NCBI GenBank assembly: GCA_015548865.1
Contig: JADMXW010000004.1
Span: 124,001 to 188,000 of the forward strand
Source: Serratia marcescens
Lineage (GTDB): Bacteria; Pseudomonadota; Gammaproteobacteria; Enterobacterales; Enterobacteriaceae
Direction of reading: 5' to 3'
DNA: 64,000 nt
Positions 51,086 through 60,950 of the stretch are shown here, one piece after another. Within the stretch, counting starts at the first letter, position 1. Each line of letters opens with the position of its first letter. Under the pieces are notes generated by a model. That model made no database searches and was not told the DNA's origin. It saw only the letters and a list, made by a program, of their open reading frames with translations. The position numbers and the translations under genes were made by a program.

Positions 51086-51652
51086 ATGAAGTTAAAACCT
51101 GACGATAATTGGCGCTGGTATTTTGACGCGGAACACGATCGTATGATGCTGGACTTAGCCAACGGCATGGTATTTCGTTCTCGTTTTTCGGCCAAAATGC
51201 TCACGCCTGATGCGTTTGCCCCAGTATCATTTTGCGTTGATGATGCCGCATTGTTTTTTACCTTTCAGGAAAAATGTCAGCCTATTTCCTTGCGCCATGA
51301 ATTGCAGGCAGAACTGTTATTAAATGCGCTGGTGGCTCACCGTTACTTAAAACCGTTGATGCCAAAGAGTTGGTATTTTGCTCAACAACCCCATGAACAG
51401 CAAACACCACAAATGGGCGATGCGGTTTGGGTCATGCTGGCAGAAAGTCAGGAAATAGCTTGCTTTATGGTGGTGGAACACGGTGAAAAAGCCAGCCTTT
51501 GCGTGCTGGCGCAAGAGACGCTTACGCTTAACGGCAAAACAATGCAGCTAGGTGAAGCGATTAAAATCATGCATGATCGTCTGTTGCCCCATCAGAGCAC
51601 GCTGGCAGGGGCGATGCCATCTGCATCTTTCCCCTATGCGAAGGTGGTCTAG
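51086..51652 (+). CDS. zapC: Cell division protein ZapC
   Basis: A 188-aa cytoplasmic FtsZ-bundling protein of the Z-ring. The ATG at 51086 follows GGGGGAAGG and gives [20 protein letters not shown], as in E. coli. Family blocks are [32 protein letters not shown] and [18 protein letters not shown]. It is single, between pyrD and the convergent ycbX. Confidence 0.95.
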   Translation: MKLKPDDNWRWYFDAEHDRMMLDLANGMVFRSRFSAKMLTPDAFAPVSFCVDDAALFFTFQEKCQPISLRHELQAELLLNALVAHRYLKPLMPKSWYFAQQPHEQQTPQMGDAVWVMLAESQEIACFMVVEHGEKASLCVLAQETLTLNGKTMQLGEAIKIMHDRLLPHQSTLAGAMPSASFPYAKVV

Positions 51653-51677
51653 AAAGGCGCGCAGTAGCCTGTTATTG

Positions 51678-52784
51678 TCAGGCGAGCACAAGGTTTCCTT
51701 GCGGCACACAGCTGCACGCCAGAATAGTGCCATCTTCGCGCACGGCACCTTGCTTTAAGGGTGAAACAGTGCCACTCACCAGCGTCATTTTGCAACAGCC
51801 GCACACGCCAGCTCGACACGAATACGGTACGCGTACGCCGTGTTGCTCCAACTGCTCCAACAAAATCTGTTGATTGTTACCTGACAGCGTTTTGCCTTGG
51901 TATTGCAGGGTAATATCTTGTTGTGTCTGTACCGGTGCGTCCAGTGCTACGGTGGGCGTACCTGTGCCATAGGGACGCGGTGGCTTGGTCGCCAGCACTT
52001 CTACGGTATCGCCTACGCGAAGGATACCGCTTTGCCGAGCAACCATATTTTGGCCAAAATCCACATCACCATTTTCCGCTGTACGAAAGGTTTGCAGTGT
52101 AGCGAGCGGCTCCCCTGAGGGATGTTTGCGTCCACGCTCTGTGCTCACGGTAGTCAATACGCAACGGCTGCAGGGTTTGACGACATCAAAGGTCACATCG
52201 CCGATACGCAGCGTCTGCCAACTGTCTTCCGCAAAGGCGTCAGCACCGGTTACAACAATATTGGGACGAAACTGAATCAGTTTGATGCCAGCGTTACAAC
52301 GTTGACGCAGCGCCTGAAAAGAAGCCTCATTGACCAACAGATAAGGGTAACCGTCAGCGAAACCCAACGGGATTTCGGGAAAGCGTTTCACGCGACGAGA
52401 GGGCATATCGCCGACCCAACGCAACTGCACCGAACGTTTGAAATAAACACTCAGCCACTGGTTGATTTTCTCTGGCGCAATGCATGCAGAGAAGTGGGTA
52501 CCCCAGACTTCGGTAGGCTGTGGTGCGGTGGTGAAATCCGCATAACGAACTAACGCCTGTTCGCCGTCGGGTGCAGTAAGAAACAGACCGTCAGGCAATA
52601 ATGCCGGTGTGAACAGTACCATTTCGGGAAACTGACGCGCAGTAACAAACGTCCCATCAGGTTCAGTCACCATAAATGAACGGTCATATGCCAGGCCACT
52701 CGGGGTTGCCAGTGCATGGGAAAGTTGCAAGCCGCGCAGGGATTTAACCGGGTGAACGTACAGTTGGGAAACGCCAATCATCAA
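51678..52784 (-). CDS. ycbX: MOSC domain and 2Fe-2S ferredoxin-like protein YcbX
   Basis: A 368-aa protein (E. coli 369) that detoxifies N-hydroxylated base analogues using molybdenum cofactor. The N-terminal MOSC beta-barrel domain begins [17 protein letters not shown]. The MOSC domain has [11 protein letters not shown] with the Moco-binding cysteine. The ferredoxin domain at the C-terminus carries [15 protein letters not shown] and a later CSCVPQG, which gives the four 2Fe-2S ligands. It is convergent with zapC (26 bp) and divergent from rlmKL. Confidence 0.95.
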   Translation of the reverse strand: MMIGVSQLYVHPVKSLRGLQLSHALATPSGLAYDRSFMVTEPDGTFVTARQFPEMVLFTPALLPDGLFLTAPDGEQALVRYADFTTAPQPTEVWGTHFSACIAPEKINQWLSVYFKRSVQLRWVGDMPSRRVKRFPEIPLGFADGYPYLLVNEASFQALRQRCNAGIKLIQFRPNIVVTGADAFAEDSWQTLRIGDVTFDVVKPCSRCVLTTVSTERGRKHPSGEPLATLQTFRTAENGDVDFGQNMVARQSGILRVGDTVEVLATKPPRPYGTGTPTVALDAPVQTQQDITLQYQGKTLSGNNQQILLEQLEQHGVRVPYSCRAGVCGCCKMTLVSGTVSPLKQGAVREDGTILACSCVPQGNLVLA

Positions 52785-52871
52785 GAGTGCCTATCAGCTC
52801 AAATGTATTTAACGCGGCAACTTTATGACAAGTCGCTTAGATTAGCTATAATGCGCCTCAATTTTCTGTTT

Positions 52872-52998
52872 TATACCCGTCATACTTGACGTTGCATGTC
52901 CGTTGGCTGAGCCCGTTCACCTGAGTTTCTTACTTCAGTAAGCCCCTCGGGGTTGACTCATTTGCCGCTTTTTTGCAACTCGAATTATTGAGGGTATA
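52872..52998. repeat. Interspersed palindromic repeat, short form without inner stem
   Basis: Begins TATACCCGTCATACTTGACG and ends CTCGAATTATTGAGGGTATA. It keeps the outer arms and the TTACTTCAGTAAGCCCCTCG region but lacks both the AAATTTG and the AACGTT inner stems. It lies between divergent ycbX and rlmKL, only 28 bp from the rlmKL start codon. Confidence 0.75.
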
Positions 52999-53025
52999 CC
53001 CTCTTACCTGGGTGGTCGTTGTATT

Positions 53026-55170
53026 ATGAATTCTCTGTTTGCCAGCACGGCGCGTGGTCTGGAAGAACTGCTTAAAAGCGAACTCGAAGCGTTAGGTGCG
53101 CAGGAATGCAGCCTGGTTCAAGGCGGCGTGCATTTTCAGGGTGACGACCGTCTGATGTATCACAGTTTGCTGTGGAGTCGTCTGGCATCGCGTATCTTAC
53201 TGCCGTTAGGTGAATGCAAAGTATACAGCGATCTGGATCTGTACTTGGGTGTTCAGGCTATTGACTGGACTTCCGTCTTCTCGGTAGATAGCGCATTTGT
53301 GGTCCACTTCACCGGTACTAACGACGAAATTCGTAACTCACAGTACGGCGCGCAGAAAGTTAAAGACGCCATTGTGGACAGTTTTGTGCGTAAAATCGGC
53401 CAGCGGCCCAGTGTGACCAAGCAGCAGCCGGACATCCGGATTAATGTTTTTCTACAACGCGAGACGGCGAGTATTGCGCTGGATCTCAGCGGTGAAGGCT
53501 TGCACCAGCGTGGTTATCGTGAAGGAACCGGCGCTGCGCCATTGAAAGAAAACCTGGCGGCAGCTATCGTCCTACGTTCTGGCTGGCAGCCAGGCACGCC
53601 GATGATAGACCCGCTGTGTGGTTCCGGCACGCTGCTGATTGAAGCAGCCATGATGGCATCGGATCGTGCGCCAGGTCTGCGCCGTAATCATTGGGGATTC
53701 AGTGCCTGGTCAGGCCATAACGCTGAGTTGTGGCGTGATGTCGTGGCCGAGGCGCAGGTGAGGGCGAAGCAAGGCCTGCAAACCACCACATCCCGCTTTT
53801 ACGGTTCAGACAATGACAGCCGAGTCATTGAACTGGCGCGGGCAAATGCGCGCCGAGCGGGTGTCAGTGAATTGATAACGCTTTCCGTACAGGATGCGGT
53901 GCAACTGCGTAATCCGCTGCCGCAAGGACCGACGGGAACGGTACTCAGTAACCCACCTTACGGAGAGCGTTTAGAAAGCGAGCCTGCGCTGATCGCGCTG
54001 CACAATATGTTGGGGCGCAAGCTTAAAAGTGAGTTTGGCGGTTGGACACTGTCATTGTTCAGTGCGTCACCCGAGCTGTTAACCAGCCTGCCTCTACGTG
54101 CTGAGCGCCAGTTTAAAGCCAAGAACGGGCCGCTGGATTGCGTACAGAAAAATTACCGCATTAGCGCGGCGCCCGAAACCTCTGAGGATGAAACCACTGC
54201 GCCGCGTATCAGCGCTGAGATTGCCCCCGATTTCGCTAATCGCCTGCGTAAAAACTGCCGCAAGCTGGAAAAATGGGCCAAACAGCAGGGGATAGAATGT
54301 TATCGCCTGTATGATGCCGATCTTCCAGAATACAACGTGGCTATCGATCGTTACGGTAGCTGGGTAGTGGTGCAGGAGTATGCACCGCCGAAAACGGTCG
54401 ATCCGCATAAAGCGCGTCAACGCGTGTTTGATATCATCAACGCTACGCTGCATGTGCTGGAACTGCCCGCCAATCGCTTAGTGCTGAAAACGCGTGAGCG
54501 TCAAAAAGGCAAGAGCCAGTATGAAAAACTGGCGCAAAAAGGCGATTTCCTGCTGATGCAGGAATTTAACGCCAAGCTGTGGGTTAATCTGACGGATTAT
54601 CTCGACACCGGGCTGTTTCTCGATCACCGTATCGCGCGCAAGATGTTGGGCGAGATGAGTAAAGGTAAAGACTTCCTGAATCTGTTTGCCTATACCGGCA
54701 CGGCCAGCGTCCATGCGGGTCTGGGGGGAGCACGTTCTACTACCACGGTAGATATGTCGCGCACCTATCTGGAGTGGGCGGAGAAGAACCTGAGCAGCAA
54801 TGGGTTGGCAGGGCGTCAGCACCGCCTTATTCAGGCCGATTGCCTGACATGGATGCGCGAAACACGCGAGCAGTTTGATCTGATTTTTATCGATCCTCCC
54901 ACGTTCTCGAATTCGAAACGCATGGCGGATGCCTTTGACGTGCAACGTGACCATCTGGCGCTGATGAAGGATTTACAGCGTATGTTGCGTCGTGGCGGCA
55001 CCATTTTATTTTCCAACAACAAACGCGGTTTCCAGATGGATACGGCCGGCATTGCTGCCCTTGGGCTGAGTGCCACGGAAATCAGCGAGAAAACCCTTTC
55101 ATTAGATTTTGCCCGCAATCGCCAGATCCACAACTGCTGGCTGGTGCGACATGTGGGTGAGGATAAGTAA
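53026..55170 (+). CDS. rlmL: Bifunctional 23S rRNA methyltransferase RlmKL
   Basis: A fused enzyme that methylates G2445 (RlmL half, m2G) and G2069 (RlmK half, m7G) of 23S rRNA. 714 aa versus 702 in E. coli. The N-terminal ferredoxin-like/THUMP domain (about 1-155) is followed by RlmL methyltransferase motifs [15 protein letters not shown] and [10 protein letters not shown] (NPPY). The C-terminal RlmK domain begins about 400, with [16 protein letters not shown] and [13 protein letters not shown]. The gene ends 3 bp before uup. Confidence 0.97.
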   Translation: MNSLFASTARGLEELLKSELEALGAQECSLVQGGVHFQGDDRLMYHSLLWSRLASRILLPLGECKVYSDLDLYLGVQAIDWTSVFSVDSAFVVHFTGTNDEIRNSQYGAQKVKDAIVDSFVRKIGQRPSVTKQQPDIRINVFLQRETASIALDLSGEGLHQRGYREGTGAAPLKENLAAAIVLRSGWQPGTPMIDPLCGSGTLLIEAAMMASDRAPGLRRNHWGFSAWSGHNAELWRDVVAEAQVRAKQGLQTTTSRFYGSDNDSRVIELARANARRAGVSELITLSVQDAVQLRNPLPQGPTGTVLSNPPYGERLESEPALIALHNMLGRKLKSEFGGWTLSLFSASPELLTSLPLRAERQFKAKNGPLDCVQKNYRISAAPETSEDETTAPRISAEIAPDFANRLRKNCRKLEKWAKQQGIECYRLYDADLPEYNVAIDRYGSWVVVQEYAPPKTVDPHKARQRVFDIINATLHVLELPANRLVLKTRERQKGKSQYEKLAQKGDFLLMQEFNAKLWVNLTDYLDTGLFLDHRIARKMLGEMSKGKDFLNLFAYTGTASVHAGLGGARSTTTVDMSRTYLEWAEKNLSSNGLAGRQHRLIQADCLTWMRETREQFDLIFIDPPTFSNSKRMADAFDVQRDHLALMKDLQRMLRRGGTILFSNNKRGFQMDTAGIAALGLSATEISEKTLSLDFARNRQIHNCWLVRHVGEDK

Positions 55171-55173
55171 GTC

Positions 55174-57093
55174 ATGTCATTAATTAGCGTCTCGGATGCC
55201 TGGCTGTCGTTCAGCGATGCGCCTTTGCTCGACAACACCGAACTGCATATTGAAGAAAATGAACGCGTCTGCCTGGTTGGGCGTAACGGTGCAGGAAAAT
55301 CTACCCTGCTGAAGATCCTGGCACGTGAAGTGCGCTTGGATGATGGGCGTATTGTTTATGAGCAGGATTTGATCGTTTCCCGTTTGCAACAGGATCCACC
55401 GCGTGACGTGGCGGGCAGCGTATTTGACTTCGTGGCTGAAGGGGTCGCAGAGCAAGCGGATTACCTCAAACGTTACCATGAAGCATTACGTCTGGTTGAA
55501 CAGGATCCCAGCGATAAGAATCTCAATCAGTTAGCGGTGCTTCAGGAAACGTTGGAGACTCAAGGATTGTGGCAACTGGAAAATCGCATCCACGATGTGC
55601 TAGCACAATTGGGACTGACGGCGGATGCGCCATTATCTTCACTTTCTGGCGGCTGGCTGCGTAAGGCTGCGTTAGGGCGCGCGTTAGTCAGTGGACCGAA
55701 GGTCTTGTTGCTGGATGAACCTACCAACCACCTGGACATTGAAACGATTGACTGGCTGGAAGGCTTCCTCAAGACGTTCCAGGGCAGTATTGTTTTCATC
55801 TCCCATGACCGCTCCTTTATTCGCAATATGGCGACTCGCATTGTCGATCTCGATCGCGGTAAACTGGTCTCTTGGCCGGGCAATTATGATAAGTATCTGC
55901 TTGGCAAAGAAGAAGCGTTGCGCGTAGAAGATCTGCAAAATGCCGAGTTCGATCGTAAACTGGCGCAGGAAGAGGTGTGGATTCGTCAGGGCATAAAAGC
56001 GCGTCGTACCCGTAACGAAGGCCGGGTGCGTGCGTTGAAAGCCATGCGTCAGGAGCGTTCACAACGCCGTGAAGTGATGGGCTCTGCCAAAATGCAGGTG
56101 GAGGAGGCGGCCCGTTCCGGCAAAATTGTGTTTGAACTGGAAAATGTTGATTATCACATTGGTGATAAACAGTTGGTGCAGGGATTCTCTGCGCAAGTGC
56201 TGCGTGGGGACAAAATAGCGCTGGTTGGGCCAAACGGCTGCGGTAAAACGACGCTGCTTAAATTGCTATTGGGCGATCTGCAAGCGACACACGGTCGTGT
56301 TCACTGTGGCACCAAATTGGAAGTCGCCTATTTTGACCAGCACCGCGCAGAACTCGATCCTGAGCGTACAGTGATGGATAATCTTGCCGAAGGCAAACAG
56401 GAAGTGATGGTCAATGGTCGTTCACGCCATGTGTTGGGCTACTTGCAAGATTTTCTCTTCCATCCAAAGCGGGCGATGACGCCAGTAAAGGCTCTCTCGG
56501 GCGGTGAACGTAACCGACTTCTGCTGGCGCGTTTGTTCCTCAAGCCTAGCAACCTGCTGATCCTCGACGAACCGACTAACGATCTTGACGTGGAAACCCT
56601 GGAGTTGTTGGAAGAATTGATCGACAGCTATCAAGGCACTGTGCTTCTGGTCAGCCATGACCGTCAATTTGTTGATAACTCGGTAACCGAATGCTGGATA
56701 TTTGAAGGAGATGGGCGTATCAACCGTTATGTGGGCGGTTATTATGATGCACAGCAACAGCGTGCAGAAGCGGTACCACTGCGTAAAACCATGCCTGTGG
56801 TGGCGGAAAAATCCGTGGAAGTTAAAGAAGTGGCCCAGAGCGCACCTAGCGCTAAACGGCAAACAGGTAAACTCAGCTATAACCAGCAGCGTGAACTTGA
56901 GCAGTTGCCCCAGAAAATTGAGCAACTGGAACAGTCCATTGCGGCGCTACAAGCGCAAATGAGCAATGCTGATTTCTTTAGCCGTCCGCATGATGAAACG
57001 CAAAAGGTATTGAACGCACTGGCGGAAGCGGAGCAGGGGCTTGAAGCGTGTTTTGAGCGCTGGGAAGCGCTGGAAACGCAGAAAAACGGCTAA
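55174..57093 (+). CDS. uup: ABC-F ATPase Uup
   Basis: A 639-aa soluble ABC-F protein (E. coli 635) acting in ribosome and DNA-branch related processes. First ATPase: Walker A GRNGAGKST (about 36-44), signature LSGGWLRKA, Walker B VLLLDEPTNHLD. Second: GPNGCGKTT (about 353), LSGGERNRL, LLILDEPTNDLD. The C-terminal coiled-coil DNA-binding domain (about 560-639) has LSYNQQRELEQLPQKIEQLE. Both sites are intact. The start follows the rlmKL stop by 3 bp, so the pair is coupled. Confidence 0.97.
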   Translation: MSLISVSDAWLSFSDAPLLDNTELHIEENERVCLVGRNGAGKSTLLKILAREVRLDDGRIVYEQDLIVSRLQQDPPRDVAGSVFDFVAEGVAEQADYLKRYHEALRLVEQDPSDKNLNQLAVLQETLETQGLWQLENRIHDVLAQLGLTADAPLSSLSGGWLRKAALGRALVSGPKVLLLDEPTNHLDIETIDWLEGFLKTFQGSIVFISHDRSFIRNMATRIVDLDRGKLVSWPGNYDKYLLGKEEALRVEDLQNAEFDRKLAQEEVWIRQGIKARRTRNEGRVRALKAMRQERSQRREVMGSAKMQVEEAARSGKIVFELENVDYHIGDKQLVQGFSAQVLRGDKIALVGPNGCGKTTLLKLLLGDLQATHGRVHCGTKLEVAYFDQHRAELDPERTVMDNLAEGKQEVMVNGRSRHVLGYLQDFLFHPKRAMTPVKALSGGERNRLLLARLFLKPSNLLILDEPTNDLDVETLELLEELIDSYQGTVLLVSHDRQFVDNSVTECWIFEGDGRINRYVGGYYDAQQQRAEAVPLRKTMPVVAEKSVEVKEVAQSAPSAKRQTGKLSYNQQRELEQLPQKIEQLEQSIAALQAQMSNADFFSRPHDETQKVLNALAEAEQGLEACFERWEALETQKNG

Positions 57094-57244
57094 CGTTGCG
57101 TATATTACCAGAAGGTAAATGCCTTCTAACGGTAATCCATTGTGGGCATATATTGTGCGGCAGTGGAACACGTGCCTTCTAGAGGTTAACGGCGGTGGCG
57201 CTTCCTGCGGGGTGCCGTGCGGTGAAAGATAAAGGAGACGGTGC

Positions 57245-58516
57245 GTGTGCGATCATAATGCGCAACATGATGACTACATGCTGTGCCCACAGTGCGATAT
57301 GCTAGTGGAATTACCCTCCTTGGGCCATGGGCAAAAAGCGGTGTGTCCACGCTGCAAATCAACCTTGACTCACCGGCAGAATCAGATGCACCAGCGGTCA
57401 ATCGGCTATGCCTTTAGCGCGTTGCTGATGCTGGCACTGGCGAACGCGTTTCCTTTTGTTTATATGCGCGTAGCGGGTATCACCAGTGAGATATCGCTGT
57501 TTGAGATCCCGCAAGTGATGGTGTCTGATAACTATGCCAGCGTCGCTTTTCTGTTTTTGCTGTTTGTGCAGGTGATCCCTGCGCTCTCGATGGTGATGGT
57601 TATCCTGCTGTCGATGAAATTTGCTATGCCGTTGCTGATAAAACGGCTAATGGCAACCTGGCTGTTTTGGTTGAAAAGCTGGGGTATGGCCGAGATTTTT
57701 CTCGCCGGGGTGCTGGTGAGTTTCGTTAAGCTGATGTCTTATGGTGATATTGGCGTTGGCACAGGTTTTGTCCCCTATGTGCTGTTTTGTCTGCTGCAAT
57801 TGCTGGCCTATCAGAGTCTTGACAGGCGTCGTGTATGGAATGAGGTTGTTTCCGCGCCGCGCTTGCCGTTTGCACCGCGTGCAGGGCAATCTGGCTTGGC
57901 GCAAGGATTACGTTCCTGCACCTGCTGCACGGCAATTTTGCCCGCAGACCAATGGGAATGTCCGCGTTGCCATCGCCACGGTCATGCTCGACGTAAAAAC
58001 AGTCTGCAATGGACCCTGGCACTGTTGCTGACATCGGTGCTGCTCTATATTCCCTCCAACCTGTTGCCGATCATGATCACCGAAGCGCTAGGCAACAGTG
58101 AAACATCTACTATCATGTCCGGTGTTGTCTTGCTATGGGGAATGGGGTCTTACCCGGTGGCAATGGTGATTTTTATCGCCAGTATTATGGTGCCCTCACT
58201 GAAGATGTTGGCGCTGGCATGGTTATGCTGGAGTGCGGCGGGCAAAGGACGTCAGGATAATGAACGCTTGCACGTGGTGTATGAAATGGTTGAATTTGTC
58301 GGACGCTGGTCGATGATTGATGTGTTTGTTATAGCGGTTCTCTCGGCCATGGTTCGCATTGGCCAACTTATGAGTGTTTATCCGGCAATCGGCGCGGTGT
58401 TATTTGCGCTGGTTGTCATTTTGACCATGTTTGCTGCCATGACTTTTGATCCCCGTTTGTTGTGGGATCGCCAGCGGGATGATGACCAGGAGGAGTCAGC
58501 CATTGGAAAAAAATAA
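57245..58516 (+). CDS. pqiA: Membrane integrity protein PqiA
   Basis: A 423-aa polytopic inner-membrane protein (E. coli 417) of the paraquat-inducible Pqi lipid-transport system. It has two repeats, each beginning with a pair of CxxC zinc-ribbon motifs (CPQCDMLV/CPRCKS and CTCCTAIL/CPRCHR), followed by about four helices each. It starts with GTG (57245) after AAAGGAGACG, giving MCDHNAQHDDYM. It overlaps pqiB by 14 bp. It supplies the inner-membrane base for the PqiB tube. Confidence 0.95.
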   Translation: MCDHNAQHDDYMLCPQCDMLVELPSLGHGQKAVCPRCKSTLTHRQNQMHQRSIGYAFSALLMLALANAFPFVYMRVAGITSEISLFEIPQVMVSDNYASVAFLFLLFVQVIPALSMVMVILLSMKFAMPLLIKRLMATWLFWLKSWGMAEIFLAGVLVSFVKLMSYGDIGVGTGFVPYVLFCLLQLLAYQSLDRRRVWNEVVSAPRLPFAPRAGQSGLAQGLRSCTCCTAILPADQWECPRCHRHGHARRKNSLQWTLALLLTSVLLYIPSNLLPIMITEALGNSETSTIMSGVVLLWGMGSYPVAMVIFIASIMVPSLKMLALAWLCWSAAGKGRQDNERLHVVYEMVEFVGRWSMIDVFVIAVLSAMVRIGQLMSVYPAIGAVLFALVVILTMFAAMTFDPRLLWDRQRDDDQEESAIGKK

Positions 58517-60152
58517 TTATTCAGTCGCGAACGTGGAAGCGATTAAGCGCTGGTCGCCAGTGTGGATTGTCCCCATTGTGACGGTGCTCATTGGTGCCTG
58601 GATTTTGTTTTATCATTTTAGCCATCTGGGACCGCAGATAACGCTCACAACGCAGAGTGCTGAAGGTATTGTTGCAGGAAAAACTACCATTAAAAGCCGC
58701 AGTGTTGATGTAGGCGTGGTGGAAAGTGTCGTGCTGAGTGACGATCTGCGCCAAGTGGAGATTGTGGCGCGTTTGCACACGGGTATGGGCAAGCTGCTAC
58801 GCCACGATTCTGTATTTTGGGTCGTCAAACCACAGATTGGCCGCGAAGGGGTCTCTGGGTTAGGGACGTTGCTGTCTGGTGCATTTATTGAACTTCAGCC
58901 GGGTGTGAGCGGCGAAGCGCGCAGTGAATTTGCGCTGCTGGATTCGCCGCCTCTGGCCCCGCCGCATGCAAAAGGAATCCGTATTTTGCTCGACAGCGAG
59001 CGCTCGGGTCAGTTGAACGCTGGCGATCCGGTTCTGTTCCGTGGCTACCGTGTCGGTTCGGTTGAGACCAGTGAGTTCGATACCAAAGCGCGGCAAATGC
59101 GTTACCAACTGTTCATTACTGCGCCTTACGATAGCCTGGTGACCAGCAATGTCCGTTTCTGGAAAGACAGTGGCGTCACATTGGATATGTCGGCACAGGG
59201 CATGAGGGTAGAAATGGGCTCCTTGACCACCTTGTTCAGCGGCGGTGTGAGCTTTGATGTGCCAGCGGGTTGGGAGTTGGGTGAGCGCGCAACAGACCGT
59301 GCGCAGTATCAGCTTTTTGATAATGAGCGCAGTATCCAGGATTCGCTCTACACGGATTACAAAGAATATGTGATGTTCTTTGATGAGTCTATCCGTGGGT
59401 TGCAGGTTGGTGCACCGGTAGAGTTCCGTGGCATTCGCTTGGGAACGGTGGCTCAGGCTCCCCTGGTGACGACCAACTTTAAGCAGGATATGGATATGGA
59501 TTATCGGATCCCTGTTTTGATCCGGGTTGAACCTGCGCGTTTTGAAAAGATCATCGGCAAACAGTTTGATTATCAGAAGCAGCTTGCTGATGCACAGGCC
59601 ATGGGGCTGCGTGCTTCATTGAAGACGGCCAACCTGTTGACTGGGGCCTTGTTTATTGATCTCGATTTTTACCCGAAAGCTCGAGGTAACAGTACAGGAC
59701 CTCTGCGTGTAGTTGATGGGTATCCGGTGTTGCCGACCATGGGTGGCGGTCTGTCGCAAATCCAGCAAAAACTAATGGCGGTGCTTGATAAGATTAACGA
59801 TCTACCGTTAACGCCAATGGTGAGCGAGGCGACTAAAACGTTGGCAGAAAGCCAGTCAACGCTACGTGAGCTGAAAAAAACCTTATCCTCTTTAAATCAG
59901 ATAACGTCCAGCAAAGCGATGCAGTCGCTGCCGCAGGACATGCAGCAAACGTTACAAGAGCTGAACCGGAGTATGCAAGGTTTGCAGCCGGGCTCACCGG
60001 CCTATAACCGATTGGTGGCAAATATGCAGCGTCTTGATCAGGTATTACGAGAGTTGCAACCGGTATTGCGTACGCTAAATGATAAGAGCAATGCACTGAT
60101 CTTCCAGGCACCTGCGAGTGAAGATCCCCAACCTAAGAGGGCGAAACCATGA
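58503..60152 (+). CDS. pqiB: Intermembrane transport protein PqiB (MCE family)
   Basis: A protein with an N-terminal transmembrane helix (SPVWIVPIVTVLIGAWILF), three MCE domains (about 40-400) and a long C-terminal coiled coil. Hexamers form a tube across the periplasm for lipid transport. I propose a TTG start at 58503 because AGGAGG lies 9 nt before it, and the frame then gives (M)EKNNYSVANVEAIKRWSPVW, aligning with E. coli PqiB. The in-frame ATG at 58446 lies within pqiA and has no family match. This gives 549 aa (E. coli 546). It overlaps pqiC by 4 bp. Confidence 0.94.
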   Translation: MEKNNYSVANVEAIKRWSPVWIVPIVTVLIGAWILFYHFSHLGPQITLTTQSAEGIVAGKTTIKSRSVDVGVVESVVLSDDLRQVEIVARLHTGMGKLLRHDSVFWVVKPQIGREGVSGLGTLLSGAFIELQPGVSGEARSEFALLDSPPLAPPHAKGIRILLDSERSGQLNAGDPVLFRGYRVGSVETSEFDTKARQMRYQLFITAPYDSLVTSNVRFWKDSGVTLDMSAQGMRVEMGSLTTLFSGGVSFDVPAGWELGERATDRAQYQLFDNERSIQDSLYTDYKEYVMFFDESIRGLQVGAPVEFRGIRLGTVAQAPLVTTNFKQDMDMDYRIPVLIRVEPARFEKIIGKQFDYQKQLADAQAMGLRASLKTANLLTGALFIDLDFYPKARGNSTGPLRVVDGYPVLPTMGGGLSQIQQKLMAVLDKINDLPLTPMVSEATKTLAESQSTLRELKKTLSSLNQITSSKAMQSLPQDMQQTLQELNRSMQGLQPGSPAYNRLVANMQRLDQVLRELQPVLRTLNDKSNALIFQAPASEDPQPKRAKP

Positions 60153-60712
60153 GTAAAGGATGGCTGGTGGGAATGGCGTTGCTATTAAGTGCATGCAGTA
60201 GTACAGCGCCAAAAACCTATTATCAACTGCCGTTGCAGCCAGCGGCGGTCGCGGGGAAAACGGATTTAACCGCTGCCCGAACGTTGTGGCTCTCTCACGT
60301 TTCGCTGGCGGATTATCTCAGCACATCGGGTCTGGTTTACCAGACCAATGATGTACGGTATGTCATTGCCAGTAATAACCTCTGGGCCAGCCCATTGGAG
60401 CAACAACTGCAACAGACGTTACAAAGCAGTCTGAATGCAGGTTTACCTGGCTGGACGGTGAGTTCGCAACCGTTAGGGGCTGCGCCGTCAGAACTTGCTG
60501 TTACGGTAAAAGCTTTCCATGGTCGTTATGATGGCAAAGCAGTGGTGCAAGGTGAATGGACGTTGCAACGTGGCGATCGTTTGCTGCGTCAGCCGTTTAG
60601 TCTGGTGCTGCCCGTAAACGAAGATGGTTACGATGCGTTGGTGAAAACGCTGGCGCAAGGTTGGCAGCAGGTTGGACTATCCATTGCAGCGCAGATTCAA
60701 CGTAGCGAGTGA
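60149..60712 (+). CDS. pqiC: Outer-membrane lipoprotein PqiC
   Basis: A 187-aa lipoprotein (E. coli PqiC/YmbA of the same size) that docks the PqiB tube to the outer membrane. The lipobox is LLLSAC (Cys about 16), followed by SSTAP, with no Asp at +2, consistent with outer-membrane sorting. The DUF330 domain shows TYYQLPL, LWLSHVSLADYLST and WASPLEQQLQQTL. It overlaps pqiB by 4 bp. E. coli has rmf next; it is absent here. Confidence 0.95.
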   Translation: MSKGWLVGMALLLSACSSTAPKTYYQLPLQPAAVAGKTDLTAARTLWLSHVSLADYLSTSGLVYQTNDVRYVIASNNLWASPLEQQLQQTLQSSLNAGLPGWTVSSQPLGAAPSELAVTVKAFHGRYDGKAVVQGEWTLQRGDRLLRQPFSLVLPVNEDGYDALVKTLAQGWQQVGLSIAAQIQRSE

Positions 60713-60802
60713 TTTTCCTTTATAGGAAATACTTATCTAACGGTTTGTAATGTAAGGTGTTATTAGTCGTTATTTAGCACCGTTTTTATGCATTTGCTTG
60801 TA

Positions 60803-60829
60803 AGCAGTGCGCCATCATGGCGCACTGCT
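60803..60829. other. 27-bp perfect palindrome after pqiC
   Basis: AGCAGTGCGCCAT-C-ATGGCGCACTGCT is perfectly symmetric around one base. There is no T-run on either side. It lies 91 bp after pqiC and 122 bp before the RpiR-type gene. It could be an operator for that regulator or a strong mRNA hairpin. Confidence 0.6.
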
Positions 60830-60950
60830 CCCTTCACAGATATCCCAAAAATCCCATCTTATCATTAAATATCAAACGGTTATTTTTTTTGGCACGAATG
60901 CTGCAATGTTAATCACATAACATTATGACTGAAAATGACAGGGCAATAAC

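Noticed and set aside
60713-60950. Search for rmf after pqiC
   Set aside because: No frame resembling the 55-residue Rmf was found; the stretch holds only the palindrome and the upstream region of the RpiR-type gene.
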